Assembly (NCBI GenBank): GCA_030685235.1
Contig: MU839177.1
Span: 62,001 to 126,000, forward strand
From: Copromyces sp. CBS 386.78
Lineage: Eukaryota > Ascomycota > Sordariomycetes > Sordariales > Sordariaceae
Direction: 5' to 3'
DNA length: 64,000 bases
The position numbers and the translations under genes were made by a program. Positions 9,558-19,935 of the stretch are shown here, in pieces. Under the pieces are notes generated by a model. It worked only from the letters and a program-made list of their open reading frames with translations. It made no database searches and was not told the DNA's origin. Every line of letters begins with the position of its first letter. The first letter of the stretch is position 1.

Positions 9558-11886
9558 CTACATCGCCTTCCCAACCTCAAATCCAGTTCCTCCCGCAGTA
9601 TCTGCCTCGCCAGCCCTTCTCTCCGCCTCCTGTCCCTCTTCCTCTACGCTTGACTCGGCAATGGCAACTGCTGGAAAGTAACTTAGCGTGTTGGGATCCG
9701 CAGCAACACCATCGAAGCCTTGTCCTGACGTTTGCTGACCGGTCTGGCCCCCAGCATCCAAACTCGAGCTCGGCTGTCCTATCAGCGTAAAATCGGTATC
9801 AGCCCGTCGAAGGTCAGGCGGATGAGGCGCCAGCTTTTCATTATCGGAGGGGTCCGACCTCGTGATGGGAACTGTCGAGCATCTCGATGGCGGAGATGGC
9901 ATGACGTTCACATCATGCACGGAAACAACCGGCGTTGGCTTGGTATCCTTGGTGATCTCTGGTTCTGCCTTCGCTGAGGGCTCTGGCTGAGACGATGAAT
10001 CATCGGACGGCGAAGGCTTGCTTGACCCAGGCGCATTCGATGCCGGAGCAGGACCGAAAGGAGTGGGAGGATTCCAAGGAAACCCTTGAGATGGAGGCGC
10101 GCTTCCGTTTGCAGGGCTCGTCATTCCAAACGCTCCAGATACAAACTGCGCAGGGATGATAAAGTGCATCGGCGTTCCTTGCTGCGGTGTCATGGATGCC
10201 CAATCGGGTGTTGCCATCGGCGAGCCAGGCGGTGCGGCGTAGACAAAGAACGGAGCGCCGCTCGAGGAAGATGGGTTGGCGAACATGGTGTACATCGGAG
10301 CCGGCGACAGTGGCGTTTGTGAGTTCGTCCCATAAGCCTGACTTCCGCTTGCTTCAGATTGCCTGCTGAACGTCTCTTTCTCGTGGGCCTCAGGACGCTT
10401 TCCGTTGCCCAGGCCACTGTCTTGGACTTTGATTGAGCTCGCTCTTGCTTCTTCCAGTTGGTCTTCGAAATCCTGTCTCACGTCTTCAAGTTCTTCGCGC
10501 TGATTATTCTTCAATTTCCTGATTGTTATGGCCTCTGGAAAAGACATTAGCTGATGAGCAAACGGAAAGGACAGACGCAAGACCACTTACCACTCAACAT
10601 CTGCAAAAAGGTAAACAGGGTAAGTGTCATCATCAAAAGAGGAACAAGCTGACCGAAAGTCTTGGGGTCATTCTCCGAGTTGGAGCCATCAAAGAGTTGG
10701 ATCCACCCTGATCGGTCAACCCAGCGCCGAAGCATCGCAATGTACTCGGAAGAGGAGGCCATCGTGTATCCCGAAATGGCCAGGCCAGCCAAGAGATACA
10801 CGCCATAGACCTGTCCACCAATACGATGCACCCACTTCAGCTTCTTCGTCCCTACCAACTCCACAAACCACTTGCAAAACTTTTCCCGCCTTCCGCCATT
10901 CTCCCGTCCTGCGCGAACAACCCGACCAAGCGTAACGATGTTGGCAAGGACGTAGAACAGGACAAGAATGACGAATGGAGTCCATCCGGTGATTCGGTCG
11001 CCCACCTTGAACAGTCCGGCTCCGTGGAAAGACTGTTGCAAGGTGTTTCCAAACTGGGCTGCGCTCCCCTGAAAGCAGGCGGCTGGTAGAAGGAGGGTGC
11101 TCCATTTCTCGTCGTCTTTAGGAACTTGGGTCGGAAATGCCAGCTCGGACCCTGGGGCCGCCTGGGTAGAAAGAAGAATACCCGTCGCAAGGTACAATAG
11201 CGCCGTCGCTACCGTCCGGATTCCAGCTACCCAAGGGTGCTCCCAGTAGTGCTTGGACACAAGAAGGGTCAGCAAGTGTGTTGCGCAGGTGAGTAACAGC
11301 ATGTTCGAAATAACGTTGTAGTGGTAGGCCGAGATGGAGCATGCTTTGGCGAAGCGCATCGTGATGGCGTATGCGGCGCCGGTAAAAATCTGCTGATCGC
11401 TACACGAGATGATGAGCATCTCAAAGAAGCCACCAATGCTGAGTTGCCATCTCTTGTTCTGCTTCTCTCTGTTGAGCAGGTGGTTAGCAACCTCACCCGA
11501 CGCGAAGCGCTTCGTTCGTCGAGGTATGGCTTAGACTTACTCATCTGTTAGTCTCTTTTTAAGCTTTATCAGCTTGGCATAGTGCCACAAGACATGCAAG
11601 AAGGCTATTAGTAACGCAAACCCCGTTATGACGACAAAGGCTCCGAGAATCTAACACAACGGAATGTGTAAGTTTGTGTCCACCAACAAGTTGTACGGGG
11701 AAAGGGTGCATCGACTCTGGGGAACCTTACACCGATACCCGCAATATCTGGATCTGGGTTAAACTCTCCGGGTTTGTTTCCTCCGACCGATATCACGGTC
11801 TTGTTGTCGGGTGCGTAAACTACTGAACAGTTTATTGCGACTCCATAATGTTCAAGGCACTTCTGTACTGAAGTATAGGAGCCCAT
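9558..11886 (-). CDS. Seven-helix membrane protein with long disordered tail, 706 aa, four exons
   Basis: Exons are 11886-11731, 11650-11541, 11468-10591 and 10534-9558. Introns of 80, 72 and 56 bp start GTAAGG, GTAAGT and GTAAGT and keep phases 0, 2 and 1, giving one continuous frame. The first 52 residues have two N-glycosylation sequons (NCS at 19, NKT at 28) and two cysteines, consistent with an outside N terminus. Hydrophobic segments lie near 53-74, 99-120, 137-157, 170-188, 251-270, 307-325 and 359-379, seven in all. After about residue 382 comes a charged, probably coiled-coil stretch (RKLKNNQREELEDVRQ) and about 300 residues rich in Pro, Ser and Gly, presumably cytosolic. Seven helices with a long tail recall a receptor, but I see no diagnostic GPCR motif and do not recognise the family. 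A second Met two codons upstream (11892) is an alternative start. Confidence 0.85.
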
Positions 11887-14259
11887 GTTCACCGCTGATC
11901 AGGAATCCTGATTGTGGGACAGCAGCTGAGGCTTGGATGTGTCGATGGATGATCGAAGCTTGTAACCTCGAAAAACCCAGTGGTGTGGCCTTGAAGGAAG
12001 GGATATGCACAAAAACTTCCCAAGGGCGAGAGCCCAGCTTGGGCTTGCCTCCGAGAGAGGGCTCTGGAGTTTTAAAGGCCATCCGGTCTCTCGAGTCTAG
12101 AAAGGAGAACCAGCCCCCACATGCGGCTATTCCGTCCCCGATAAGGGTTGATCACTGGACTTGGCACCAAAAGCAACCCCGGTCCCTCAGCTCAAAGACA
12201 GGGAATGCTGAAAATGCGGTGATACCCTTGAAGAAGCTTCATGGTCCAACAGAATCTCGAGGATGCTTTTCCCACTGGCTGCAACCATGAATGGCGGACC
12301 CCAGTGGCGATCATTGGGTTATCAAGAGCCCTCTGCGGTTCGGGCTGAGACTGTCAGTAACAGAACTGACCTCTTGGATGGCGTCTTTGCACTGAAAGCC
12401 GTGATGGTTGCGACCCTCAACGACTCCGGTCGAGATGATCCTCTGCTGGCATTGGTGCCACGAGGGTCGCAACAGGGCCTCTTTGGGCTCCATAATCCCG
12501 GCTGAGAGCCGACCAGCCACAATGCGACATTTGACCAAGCAAAAGCAATGCAGTTTACGACGTCCGCAGTAGCTCTGCCGGACTGCCTGGCAGCCTGCAA
12601 AACTGCTGCAAGAGATTTTTCTCCAGAGGGCCGGGCCGAAATGTTTTTGGGTGGTTCTGGTGGCCTCTCCAATCACTGAATCATTACGAGGGACTACGGC
12701 TAGACTCTCTAGAGAATAGGAAAAGAAGGGCTGCAATAAACCAGTGGCTGGGATTGGACCTTTGCGCCGGACTCTCGACTTTTTTCTTTGTCGATCTCGA
12801 CCTTTTCTCTCCCTCTCTTTCTGGCGGCAGAAGCAACATGCAGGTGTCGACATTTGGATTTGCCCATCTCTCATCAGTCATCGTAGAGTCACAGGTTGTC
12901 ACGAATCGCAAACCTCCAACATGAACGGAAATAGGTTGTGGCAGTTTTGGATTCGGTTCGAGGCTCGGTAGGTGCGCCCTCGCCTCGCCCTTCAGTTGAG
13001 GTCCACTGGATAAGGATTCCCAGAGGTTGCAATCCCTTCTCCTCAGTCTAGACCGGAATTGATCCCGTGGCCCATTCTGCCCATCCGTTCATCTCCCAGG
13101 CCACTCAGGCCTTCCCCGCGGCGTCGTTGCCGATCTGAAGAAATCAGCTATCGTGAGAAGCGCCACCAACCGCGGACCATGCGCCGGTTCTGGCGATTTG
13201 GGTTAAGGCTGTCGGGATTCAGCGACTCAAGGGAGGGCCTGGGTTCTGGCTTCTTGAGAGCTTGAGCAATTTCAGGCAAGTCGTTCGGTTGGACCTTCGA
13301 GGGTGTCGGGGTGTTAAATGTGAATGGTGTGAACGGTGTGATGCGTGGTGGAAATTAGACATGTCACTCTCTCAGTCCCTTCTCTCAGAAAACCTCCCCA
13401 AGACTCTTCGGAACCTTGTTCCCTATCAAGGTCCGGAAACACCCTCCCGCAAAGACCGAGACATACTCGGATGCATAGCACTGGCCGTTGAATGGCCAAG
13501 ACAGTCCAAGTGGGCTGTGGAGAGTCATCAACGAATGCATGTCATGATCTGTGTAGAGGGCTAAACTTGAGGAGAAGTAGTGTAGTGATACCTAGACGCA
13601 GTATCTGCAGTGTCGTGAGCGTGTAAGATTCCCTCATCTTCCTCATTTTGCCCGCTATTGGTCGTTGAGAATTGAGAAAGAGTCCGGATGTCTATTGTGC
13701 GTGATAGGCACAGCATCATTGACAAGTGGAAGTCTCAGGAAGACTCAGGAAGTGCTCCCGCGGGACCACAATGTGAGACATGCTGCTACAGGCTGGGACT
13801 AGGCGAGTGGCTTGTTTTTCTGCGAGGGGGGATGTTTCAGAGAACCAGTTAACAGTGGAATTGTCTCCGCCTTGCGCAACGGGAGGTGGGCGGTTGCGGG
13901 AGTCGGCACAATGTTTGGGGGTTTCGCAGGAAGCCCGAGGGAAGTTCCATTCCTCTTGTAAAGGTTTGTGAAACGTAGCAAGTGCCGACAAAGGGTTTGA
14001 GGATGCCGACGTGTGGATTGTTGGGAGGGGGGGCGCTCTCAGGAAAGAGGTTAATGTTTGACATAGTTGTATACCTTGCCAACACCCTCCGATCCCATGG
14101 TTCTGTTACCCGCCAGCTCGATGAGCTGACGACCCAAAGCTCATTGACAAGTCCGGACCTTTTGTTATCATTGTCATTCGCAGCGCTATGTCTAGTAAAC
14201 GTGAGCTAATCGAGGTACTTAGGCAGCAATTTACAAGCCCCACTTCAACAAATCAAAAT
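11887..14259. other. Intergenic, upstream of the seven-helix protein
   Basis: About 2.4 kb with no supportable coding region; ORFs are short and overlap on both strands. It should hold the promoter of the seven-helix gene and the upstream flank of the tRNA. Confidence 0.45.
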
Positions 14260-14348
14260 CCCCTTGTGGTGTAGTTGGCTATCACGTTCGGCTGTAATTG
14301 TCTTGATTGTATACCGAAAGGTCACCGGCTCGATTCCGGTCGAGGGGA
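14260..14348 (+). tRNA. tRNA-Tyr (anticodon GUA) with a 15-nt intron
   Basis: A full cloverleaf can be drawn. Acceptor stem CCCCTTG (14260-14266) pairs with CGAGGGG (14341-14347), with discriminator A at 14348. The anticodon stem TTCGG (14287-14291) pairs with CCGAA (14314-14318). The T stem ACCGG pairs with CCGGT around CTCGATT. Anticodon GTA is 14294-14296. The extra 15 nt at 14298-14312 lie exactly after position 37, where nuclear tRNA introns sit. The C1-G72 pair is a known eukaryotic tRNA-Tyr identity element and supports the call. The T loop begins with C rather than the usual T. Confidence 0.92.
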
Positions 14349-14355
14349 CATCTTC

Positions 14356-14360
14356 TTTTT
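14356..14360 (+). terminator. RNA polymerase III terminator of tRNA-Tyr
   Basis: A run of five T residues, eight bases after the discriminator base of the tRNA, is the normal Pol III stop signal. Confidence 0.75.
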
Positions 14361-15045
14361 GCAGTTTCTTTTCCTTTTGCTTTGTCGTCTACGACATTAT
14401 GATGCTAAAAGGTATTTACGATTTATTTCAACACCTTATATATCTTTTTTTTTCCCCTATCACTTTAATTACTGTTCATTGCTCTTCATGCACATCAGCG
14501 GCATTATTATCATCATTGTGTTCGTCAGGTGTAGCGCACAGCCCACTCCTACCAAAACTGCGTTTCCATCTCCATCTATCTCCACCTTCCCTCTTTCCCA
14601 GCCATCGCGCACCTTCCAATTTCCCTTTTCCATCGAGATCATCACCATTCAAGAGTTGTCCATCAGTCCGTCACCACGCGAATCGCAATGTCACACCTAT
14701 TTCAATTCATCACCAATGTCGCGACCAAAGTCAAGAAACCAATGCTTTTTTTCTTCTGCGACGCGCGCGCGCGTTCCCATACTGTCTGACTACTGAAACC
14801 CGGCTTTCGATCAAATCATGTTCTGTCTTCTTCCTGCCCTAATATATATTCATCGCAAATCTCATCATCTCCTTTGTCGATAATCTCCATCTTCTCTCTA
14901 TATATTCCTTCGGTTTAGAGTGAACCAGTTATTCCATCGTTCGTTCCTCCCTTTTCCTTCTGTTGACTTCACCTGAATCCTTCCCCTCGCAGTCTTCTCC
15001 ACCACCCAGTCCTACCTCAAGCGAGATCAACCCAGCTGGCACCGC
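14361..15045. other. Intergenic, pyrimidine-rich
   Basis: C/T-rich sequence between the tRNA and the 3' end of the repeat protein gene. Overlapping plus-strand ORFs here (14264-14842) begin inside the tRNA and are not credible. Confidence 0.45.
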
Positions 15046-16029
15046 TTAACAGCAACCGACAGGCTTGACCATATCAGCATTAGGCCTCGGCACCATGGGT
15101 GTTTGAGGACGAGGGATGGGGTCCACCTCATCGGAGTTAGGAACCGGAACGAGGGGGGTCTGAGGACGAGGAATAGGATCGAGGTCATCGACGAACCCAT
15201 CATCGGAATCGTCGCTGGTCACAGGGACCAGAGGAGTCTGGGGGCGCGGGGCGGGCATGTCCCCGTCGCTGTTGGGGACGGGTACCAAGGGAGTCTGGGG
15301 ACGAGGAATAGGATCGTCGTCGAGGCACTCATCGTCTGAATCGTCGGAGGTTACTGGGACGAGAGGAGTTTGGGGATGAGGGACGGGCATGTCCTCATCG
15401 TCACCGTTGGGGTGGGGAGTAGGAGGGCGGGGAGCGGGCTTGGAGTCGCCCTCGCCGTCGGAGTTAGGAACGGGGACGAGGGGAGTCTGGGGACGGGGGA
15501 TGGGGTCCAGCTCATCGCTGTTGGGAACGGGCACCAAGGGAGTCTGGGGACGGGGGATGGGGTCCAGCTCATCGCTGTTGGGAACGGGCACCAAGGGAGT
15601 CTGAGGGCGAGGGATGGGGTCCAAATCAATGAGGTTACCGTTGGGGTGAGGAGTAGGAGGACGAGGGGCGGGCTTGGAATCACCCTCGCCGTCGCTGTTG
15701 GGGACGGGTACGAGAGGAGTCTGGGGACGAGGGATAGGATCGTCCCTCTTCATGGGGCCGGGCTCGAAGCCACAGTTGTCGGGCTTGTTGGGACCGGGGC
15801 TGCCGGGACGAGGCTTGCCGGGCTCGAAGCCACAGTGGTCGGGCTTGTTGGGACCGGGGCTGCCGGGACGAGGCTTGCCGGGCTCGAAGCCACAGTTGTC
15901 GGGCTTGTTGGGACCGGGGCTGCCGGGACGAGGCTTGCCGGGCTCGGCGGAGGTGGTGTAGTCGGACTCCGGCTGGTAGGCCTTGAGAGAGACGTGGGTG
16001 AAAGTCTGGGTAGCGACGCAAGTAGTCAT
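15046..16029 (-). CDS. Proline-rich tandem-repeat protein, 327 aa
   Basis: Single-exon ORF with a compact architecture. A short start (MTTCVATQTFTHVSLKAY) is followed by three copies of a 20-residue unit (EPGKPRPGSPGPNKPDNCGF) at about 29-90. Then come many units built on DPIPRPQTPLVPVPNSD, with variants ending VTSDDSDD and spacer units SKPAPRPPTPHPNG, and finally KPVGCC. Conservation of frame and repeat phase across 980 bases shows it is translated. There is no signal peptide or membrane segment. RPQTPLVP-type motifs could bind SH3 or WW domains, and the terminal Cys-Cys could be lipid-modified; both are inference. The three 20-residue repeats are almost identical at DNA level, so copy number may vary between strains. 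No named family recognised. The long ORF on the opposite strand is a shadow of the repeats. Confidence 0.75.
   Translation of the reverse strand: MTTCVATQTFTHVSLKAYQPESDYTTSAEPGKPRPGSPGPNKPDNCGFEPGKPRPGSPGPNKPDHCGFEPGKPRPGSPGPNKPDNCGFEPGPMKRDDPIPRPQTPLVPVPNSDGEGDSKPAPRPPTPHPNGNLIDLDPIPRPQTPLVPVPNSDELDPIPRPQTPLVPVPNSDELDPIPRPQTPLVPVPNSDGEGDSKPAPRPPTPHPNGDDEDMPVPHPQTPLVPVTSDDSDDECLDDDPIPRPQTPLVPVPNSDGDMPAPRPQTPLVPVTSDDSDDGFVDDLDPIPRPQTPLVPVPNSDEVDPIPRPQTPMVPRPNADMVKPVGCC
15761..15945 (-). repeat. 60-bp direct tandem repeat, three copies, inside the repeat protein
   Basis: Units start at 15761, 15821 and 15881. They are identical except for one base that changes Asn to His in the middle copy. 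A fourth, incomplete start (GGCTC) ends the array. Near-perfect identity points to recent expansion or gene-conversion homogenisation. Confidence 0.93.
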
Positions 16030-17499
16030 TTTGTTGATGTTTTGGTAGTTGTTGGTTGTTGGTTGTGGGTTACTGCTGTTGTTAATCGTTGTGATCGTTG
16101 TAATGGTGGTCCTCGTTGGTGTGAAAGTGTGAATCGCGATGGTGATGAGGAAAAGGAAGGCCAGAAACAGGTCCGGAACCGCTGGTTATATGCACTTTCG
16201 AGTCGCAGATTATCGACTTACTGACTCAAACGTTTGTTCAACTCTGAAGGTTTGTCGATGCATCATGTCCATCGAAGCAGATGTTGGAAGCGGCGTTGTT
16301 GGTGTCGACATAGAGGAGATGGTCGCACGATTGTTTGTCGTCTTGTCTTTCACGACATAGTCCGGTATCAACTGAACCAACACCATGATGGGCTTCGGCA
16401 CCGACGACGCAGGTTTGATGAAGAAACATCCACAGCTGTGCCGAGTGTTGGTCATGGAGGCCGGATGGACGACTCTCTGGTACAGCAATTTTCGGCGACG
16501 GACACGAAAGCTGCTCCATGGTTGGCATTGAAAGATAGTTCTTTGCATTGACAATCGAACGCAGCATATTCGAGCCAACATTCACAATCATTGCAATATC
16601 ATCGACCAACACCAAACGCAATTCCCATATTTTGACATGCTGGGAAATCCCTCGAGACACCAAAAAGAATGCGCATCCTCAATCATTGGAGCTCCAACAA
16701 GCACACTGCCAGCAAACACATCTCCCCAAGTCTAGACCATATGACTAACGGACTCTGATGCAAGCTGTAAACGCCGATTTCCTTCCCAATTCCTCTCTCC
16801 TCAATGACGATTCCGGTCTCGCTGTATAAGAGGAAGGGGTAACCGCGCTTCCAACCTGACGTGCGCATCATTCTTTCCTCGAACACGCACTCACCGTCTC
16901 CAGCCCTAGCCCTTGCCCTTGTCCTTGCCTAACACCAATCGATTATTTTCTTTCCAATTCATGCTTTAGCACTTGCACTCTGTGTCTTCACGTTGTGTGT
17001 TAATGCTAATACCAGCCAGTGCTGACTACAGCCACTCATCAATCACCCTTCCATAAATAGGTTGCCTCCGTCAAATATTATCCGTTCTTTCACAATTTAC
17101 CACGTTATGCGAGGTCCATGGACTAAGAGTTGATGCGCTGCTTAGAGCTGATCGTTGTTCTCCCGTCCGATCGAGTGTCCGCGCGCAACGTCATTTCCTG
17201 CTCTCACTCCGTTCTTTGGAAGTGAACAAGTATGGCGACATGGAGCGCAGTTGAGGTTGTTAAAGAGTGGTGAAATGTAACAGAAAAACGAGAAACTAAT
17301 GGATATTTGGATAAGTTTGAAACTAGGTCGCAAACCAAAGAAAACATGGGAAAATAGGATCCGTCCTTCCGTTTCGCGACAATGAGACAGGCCCAAAAGA
17401 CCAGAATCAAAAGACAACAATACGCCAATACCATACCCAACCATGTACGCATCCACACCATCCCCCTCCCCCCTCTTGTTGTCCCCCGCCCCTCCGTCC
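16030..17499. other. Intergenic
   Basis: Promoter region of the repeat protein, then a stretch without supportable genes up to the 3' end of the 292-residue protein. Confidence 0.45.
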
Positions 17500-18378
17500 T
17501 TAAAACTTGTAAACAATCAAACACCCCCTATCCACCGCCCCATTCGGAAACCTGACCTCAACCTCCTTCAACCCTAACCCATTATCCTTCTCACCACCAT
17601 ACTTGCACCTCGCCATCCCATCCAGCACCCAACACAATTGCATCGCCCACGTCCGCACCCGCTCCTCATAACACCCCCCCCACGCACTAGCACAACCCGG
17701 CACCATCTCCTCGCGGTTCCTCTCCCAAACCCTCAAAAGAAACCAATAAACGTGGTGTTTCGGCTCCCACCCTTCCTTGATCGGGATTTTCTGCAAGCTA
17801 CGCCTGGTCCCAAAAAGCCCCTCGAAGAGCGGGATCAAGGTGATGGTGGGGATGGGGAAGTCGTTGGCGGATAAACTAAACAGTTCGCCGGGTTTGGCGG
17901 GCGCGGGGGAGGGGGAGGTGATGATGGTGGTTGGGGGGGAGGTGGTGTTGAGGCGGGAGGGGGAAGCGATTAAAGGTTGGAGAAAGTCGCGCTCGAATTC
18001 GAGCCAGATGGGTAAGAGGCCGGGGGAGAGAAGCCAGGTGAGGAATTGGGGGTATGAGGTGAAGCCCGCTTTGCGGGAGGTTGGTTCGAGAATGGAGCGG
18101 TATTGGGGGAGGTGGGTCATGTCGTGGAGGGTGAGGAAGGGGATGGTGTCGCTGTTGGTATTGGTATTGGTATTGATACTGGTACTGGTGTTGGCGTTGG
18201 TGTTGGAGGACGTTTGTGGTGTGGTGGCTGTAGTGCCGGTCATGGTGATGTCTTTGGTGCCGGTGGCCATGTTATTATTGGGTGTGTTGCTGGTGCTGGT
18301 GTCCTTCGTTTCGGTGGAAATGTTGGGTGTGGTAGTGGCGGTGTTGGTCATGGTGGTGTCTTTGGTGTCGGAGGACAT
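17500..18378 (-). CDS. Uncharacterised protein with Thr/Asn-rich N terminus, 292 aa
   Basis: Single-exon ORF. Residues 1-80 are low-complexity (Thr, Asn, Ser, with repeated TKDxTMT-like and TNTNTN stretches), encoded by an imprecise tandem repeat. Residues 85-137 form a block with FTSYPQFLTWLLSPGLLPIW and LEFERDFLQPL. A Pro/Ser/Thr linker follows (140-165), then a second block at 200-260 with KHHVYWFLLRVWER and VRTWAMQLCWVLDGMARC. Both blocks reappear, diverged, in the broken gene at 19189-19589, so they mark a genuine protein family rather than a chance ORF. No signal peptide or membrane segment, and no function recognised. The regular tryptophan and leucine spacing suggests a helical soluble fold. 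Confidence 0.7.
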   Translation of the reverse strand: MSSDTKDTTMTNTATTTPNISTETKDTSTSNTPNNNMATGTKDITMTGTTATTPQTSSNTNANTSTSINTNTNTNSDTIPFLTLHDMTHLPQYRSILEPTSRKAGFTSYPQFLTWLLSPGLLPIWLEFERDFLQPLIASPSRLNTTSPPTTIITSPSPAPAKPGELFSLSANDFPIPTITLIPLFEGLFGTRRSLQKIPIKEGWEPKHHVYWFLLRVWERNREEMVPGCASAWGGCYEERVRTWAMQLCWVLDGMARCKYGGEKDNGLGLKEVEVRFPNGAVDRGCLIVYKF

Positions 18379-19188
18379 TTTGAGTATGATGGTGGTGGTG
18401 GTTGTGATTGTTATTTGCTTCGATTCGTGTTGGCTTGTTGTTGTGAAGTTGCTATTGTGAAGCTTTTAATACATTAGATGAGATTAGTTGTGAGGAAGAA
18501 AAGTCAAACTGAGCTATCACCTCGGATACTTATATATCTTAAAGCTCGATCGTCATCAAGGGGCAAACGTAGGCGCTCAAAGAGAAGCTGTTTTGCTTGG
18601 TATGGGTGTGAGACAGCGGTGATTCACGCCATGAATGCTCTAGCTGTGCCGTGAAAGAGAAGGTTGTTCGAAACACATCCTCGCTGTTCAGCTCGCAACG
18701 GTTGTATCAGCGGAAGTCGTCCTTCTGGTTCTTGTCAAGACATGAACTCATCGGTCCCGCGTGGAAACAAAGAAGATGACAGGATCGGAAAGGTTGTTCA
18801 GTGAACAAGACGACAATTCAAAGCCACAGGGACTAGAACCCGTCACAAGGCCCGAGTTCCGTGCCGATGACAAAGAAAGTAGCTACCTAATTTTCCCTCT
18901 TGTATTTGCTACCTAGGGTGCGCGCTTCATGGGGGTTAGCAACAATGCCTTGCTATCAAACGTACAATGTCGACATGCGCATTATGCACAAAAGCATACA
19001 ATGTTGACATTGAGGTGTAAATTTTATGTAAACTGGAAATATGATGTATTTCTGAACCTCCTAGGAGGTACAAGATACCTTGTGATCAAGAGAGTAGCAA
19101 GTGAGACGATCGTAGTTTCTAAGCCGGATTGATACAGCTGAAAGGGCAGGTGATATTGCTGGAGCGGACACTCACCTCGACATACCTA
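18379..19188. other. Intergenic between the 292-residue gene and its relic
   Basis: No supportable gene. Contains the promoter side of the 292-residue protein. Confidence 0.45.
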
Positions 19189-19589
19189 TTACTTATAAGT
19201 AATGTAATGCCCAAACTCCATCTCGCAAAGACCATCAAGGAGAATGACCAAATCCGTCGCCCAAGCCGTCACATCTGCTGAATACGAATTGCGCCTACCA
19301 CTAGGTCGAGCGCGCCGTCCTTCGGCTCGTTTGACCTGGTAGCAGAACCAGGCAATGTGCTGGGCTAGATCCCAGTTGATCTTTGAGGGGTGCTCGAGGG
19401 AGAGAGAAACGCTCAGGTGAACGAATTCCTTGACGCGATTGACGACATCCCGACCTCATCGGTGAAATCGGCTTCGAGCTCAAGGAAGAAAGGTTCTACA
19501 ACACGAGAGTTAACCCAGTTGTCGATTGACTGATAATCGGGGCATCCAAGGATCTCACCGATAGTCCCCAAGATCTCGTGGCGTGACAT
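19189..19589 (-). pseudogene. Frameshifted relative of the 292-residue protein
   Basis: From ATG at 19589 (context GTCAAC) the frame reads MSRHEILGTIGEILG and continues with YQSIDNWVNSRVVEPFFLELEADF, matching the first conserved block of the 17500-18378 protein. Near 19450, at a GGG run, the frame is lost and a TGA follows at 19413-19415. A one-base shift restores an open frame (NRVKEFVHLSVSL, INWDLAQHIAWFCYQVKRAE, VTAWATDLVILLDGL) that matches the second block and ends at TAA 19189-19191. The copy lacks the Thr/Asn-rich N terminus. A missing G in the GGG run would explain it, so it is either a recent pseudogene or an assembly error in an intact gene of about 133 codons. An intron is unlikely because no consensus splice sites flank the break. 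Confidence 0.7.
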
Positions 19590-19935
19590 GTTGACTTGGT
19601 TGTGACTATGTTAGTGGTTTTGTTGGCTGTCGTTGTGTATGATGAGAAATCAAACCGGACAAAACTGAGAGGCGAGCGCGCATATCTATGGGCGCTTGTC
19701 AGTGGAATCCACGAGCGATGAATCATGGTTCGAGACAGTCAAACAATTCTCAGAAAAACTCTGATAGCTGTGCTTTAGAACATAGAAGCAACCCAAGTGT
19801 TCCTGAAAACAGGACATGGTCAGTTTATAATGGGATTGTGATGGCCATGTTTTTGTTGGCTCTACAGCGGCCTTTGTCCGCTTGGCATTCTGTTGACTGA
19901 ACATCAGAGCGAAGGCCAGCGGCGGTTTCCCCGGC
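19590..19935. other. Short intergenic gap
   Basis: Promoter side of the broken 292-type gene and 3' side of the AlkB-family gene. No gene seen. Confidence 0.4.

Noticed and set aside
15370..16224. 284-codon plus-strand ORF opposite the proline-rich protein
   Set aside because: It is the antisense shadow of the tandem repeats; the minus frame has the coherent repeat protein with a proper start, whereas this one is a Gly/Val/Arg-rich mirror of it.
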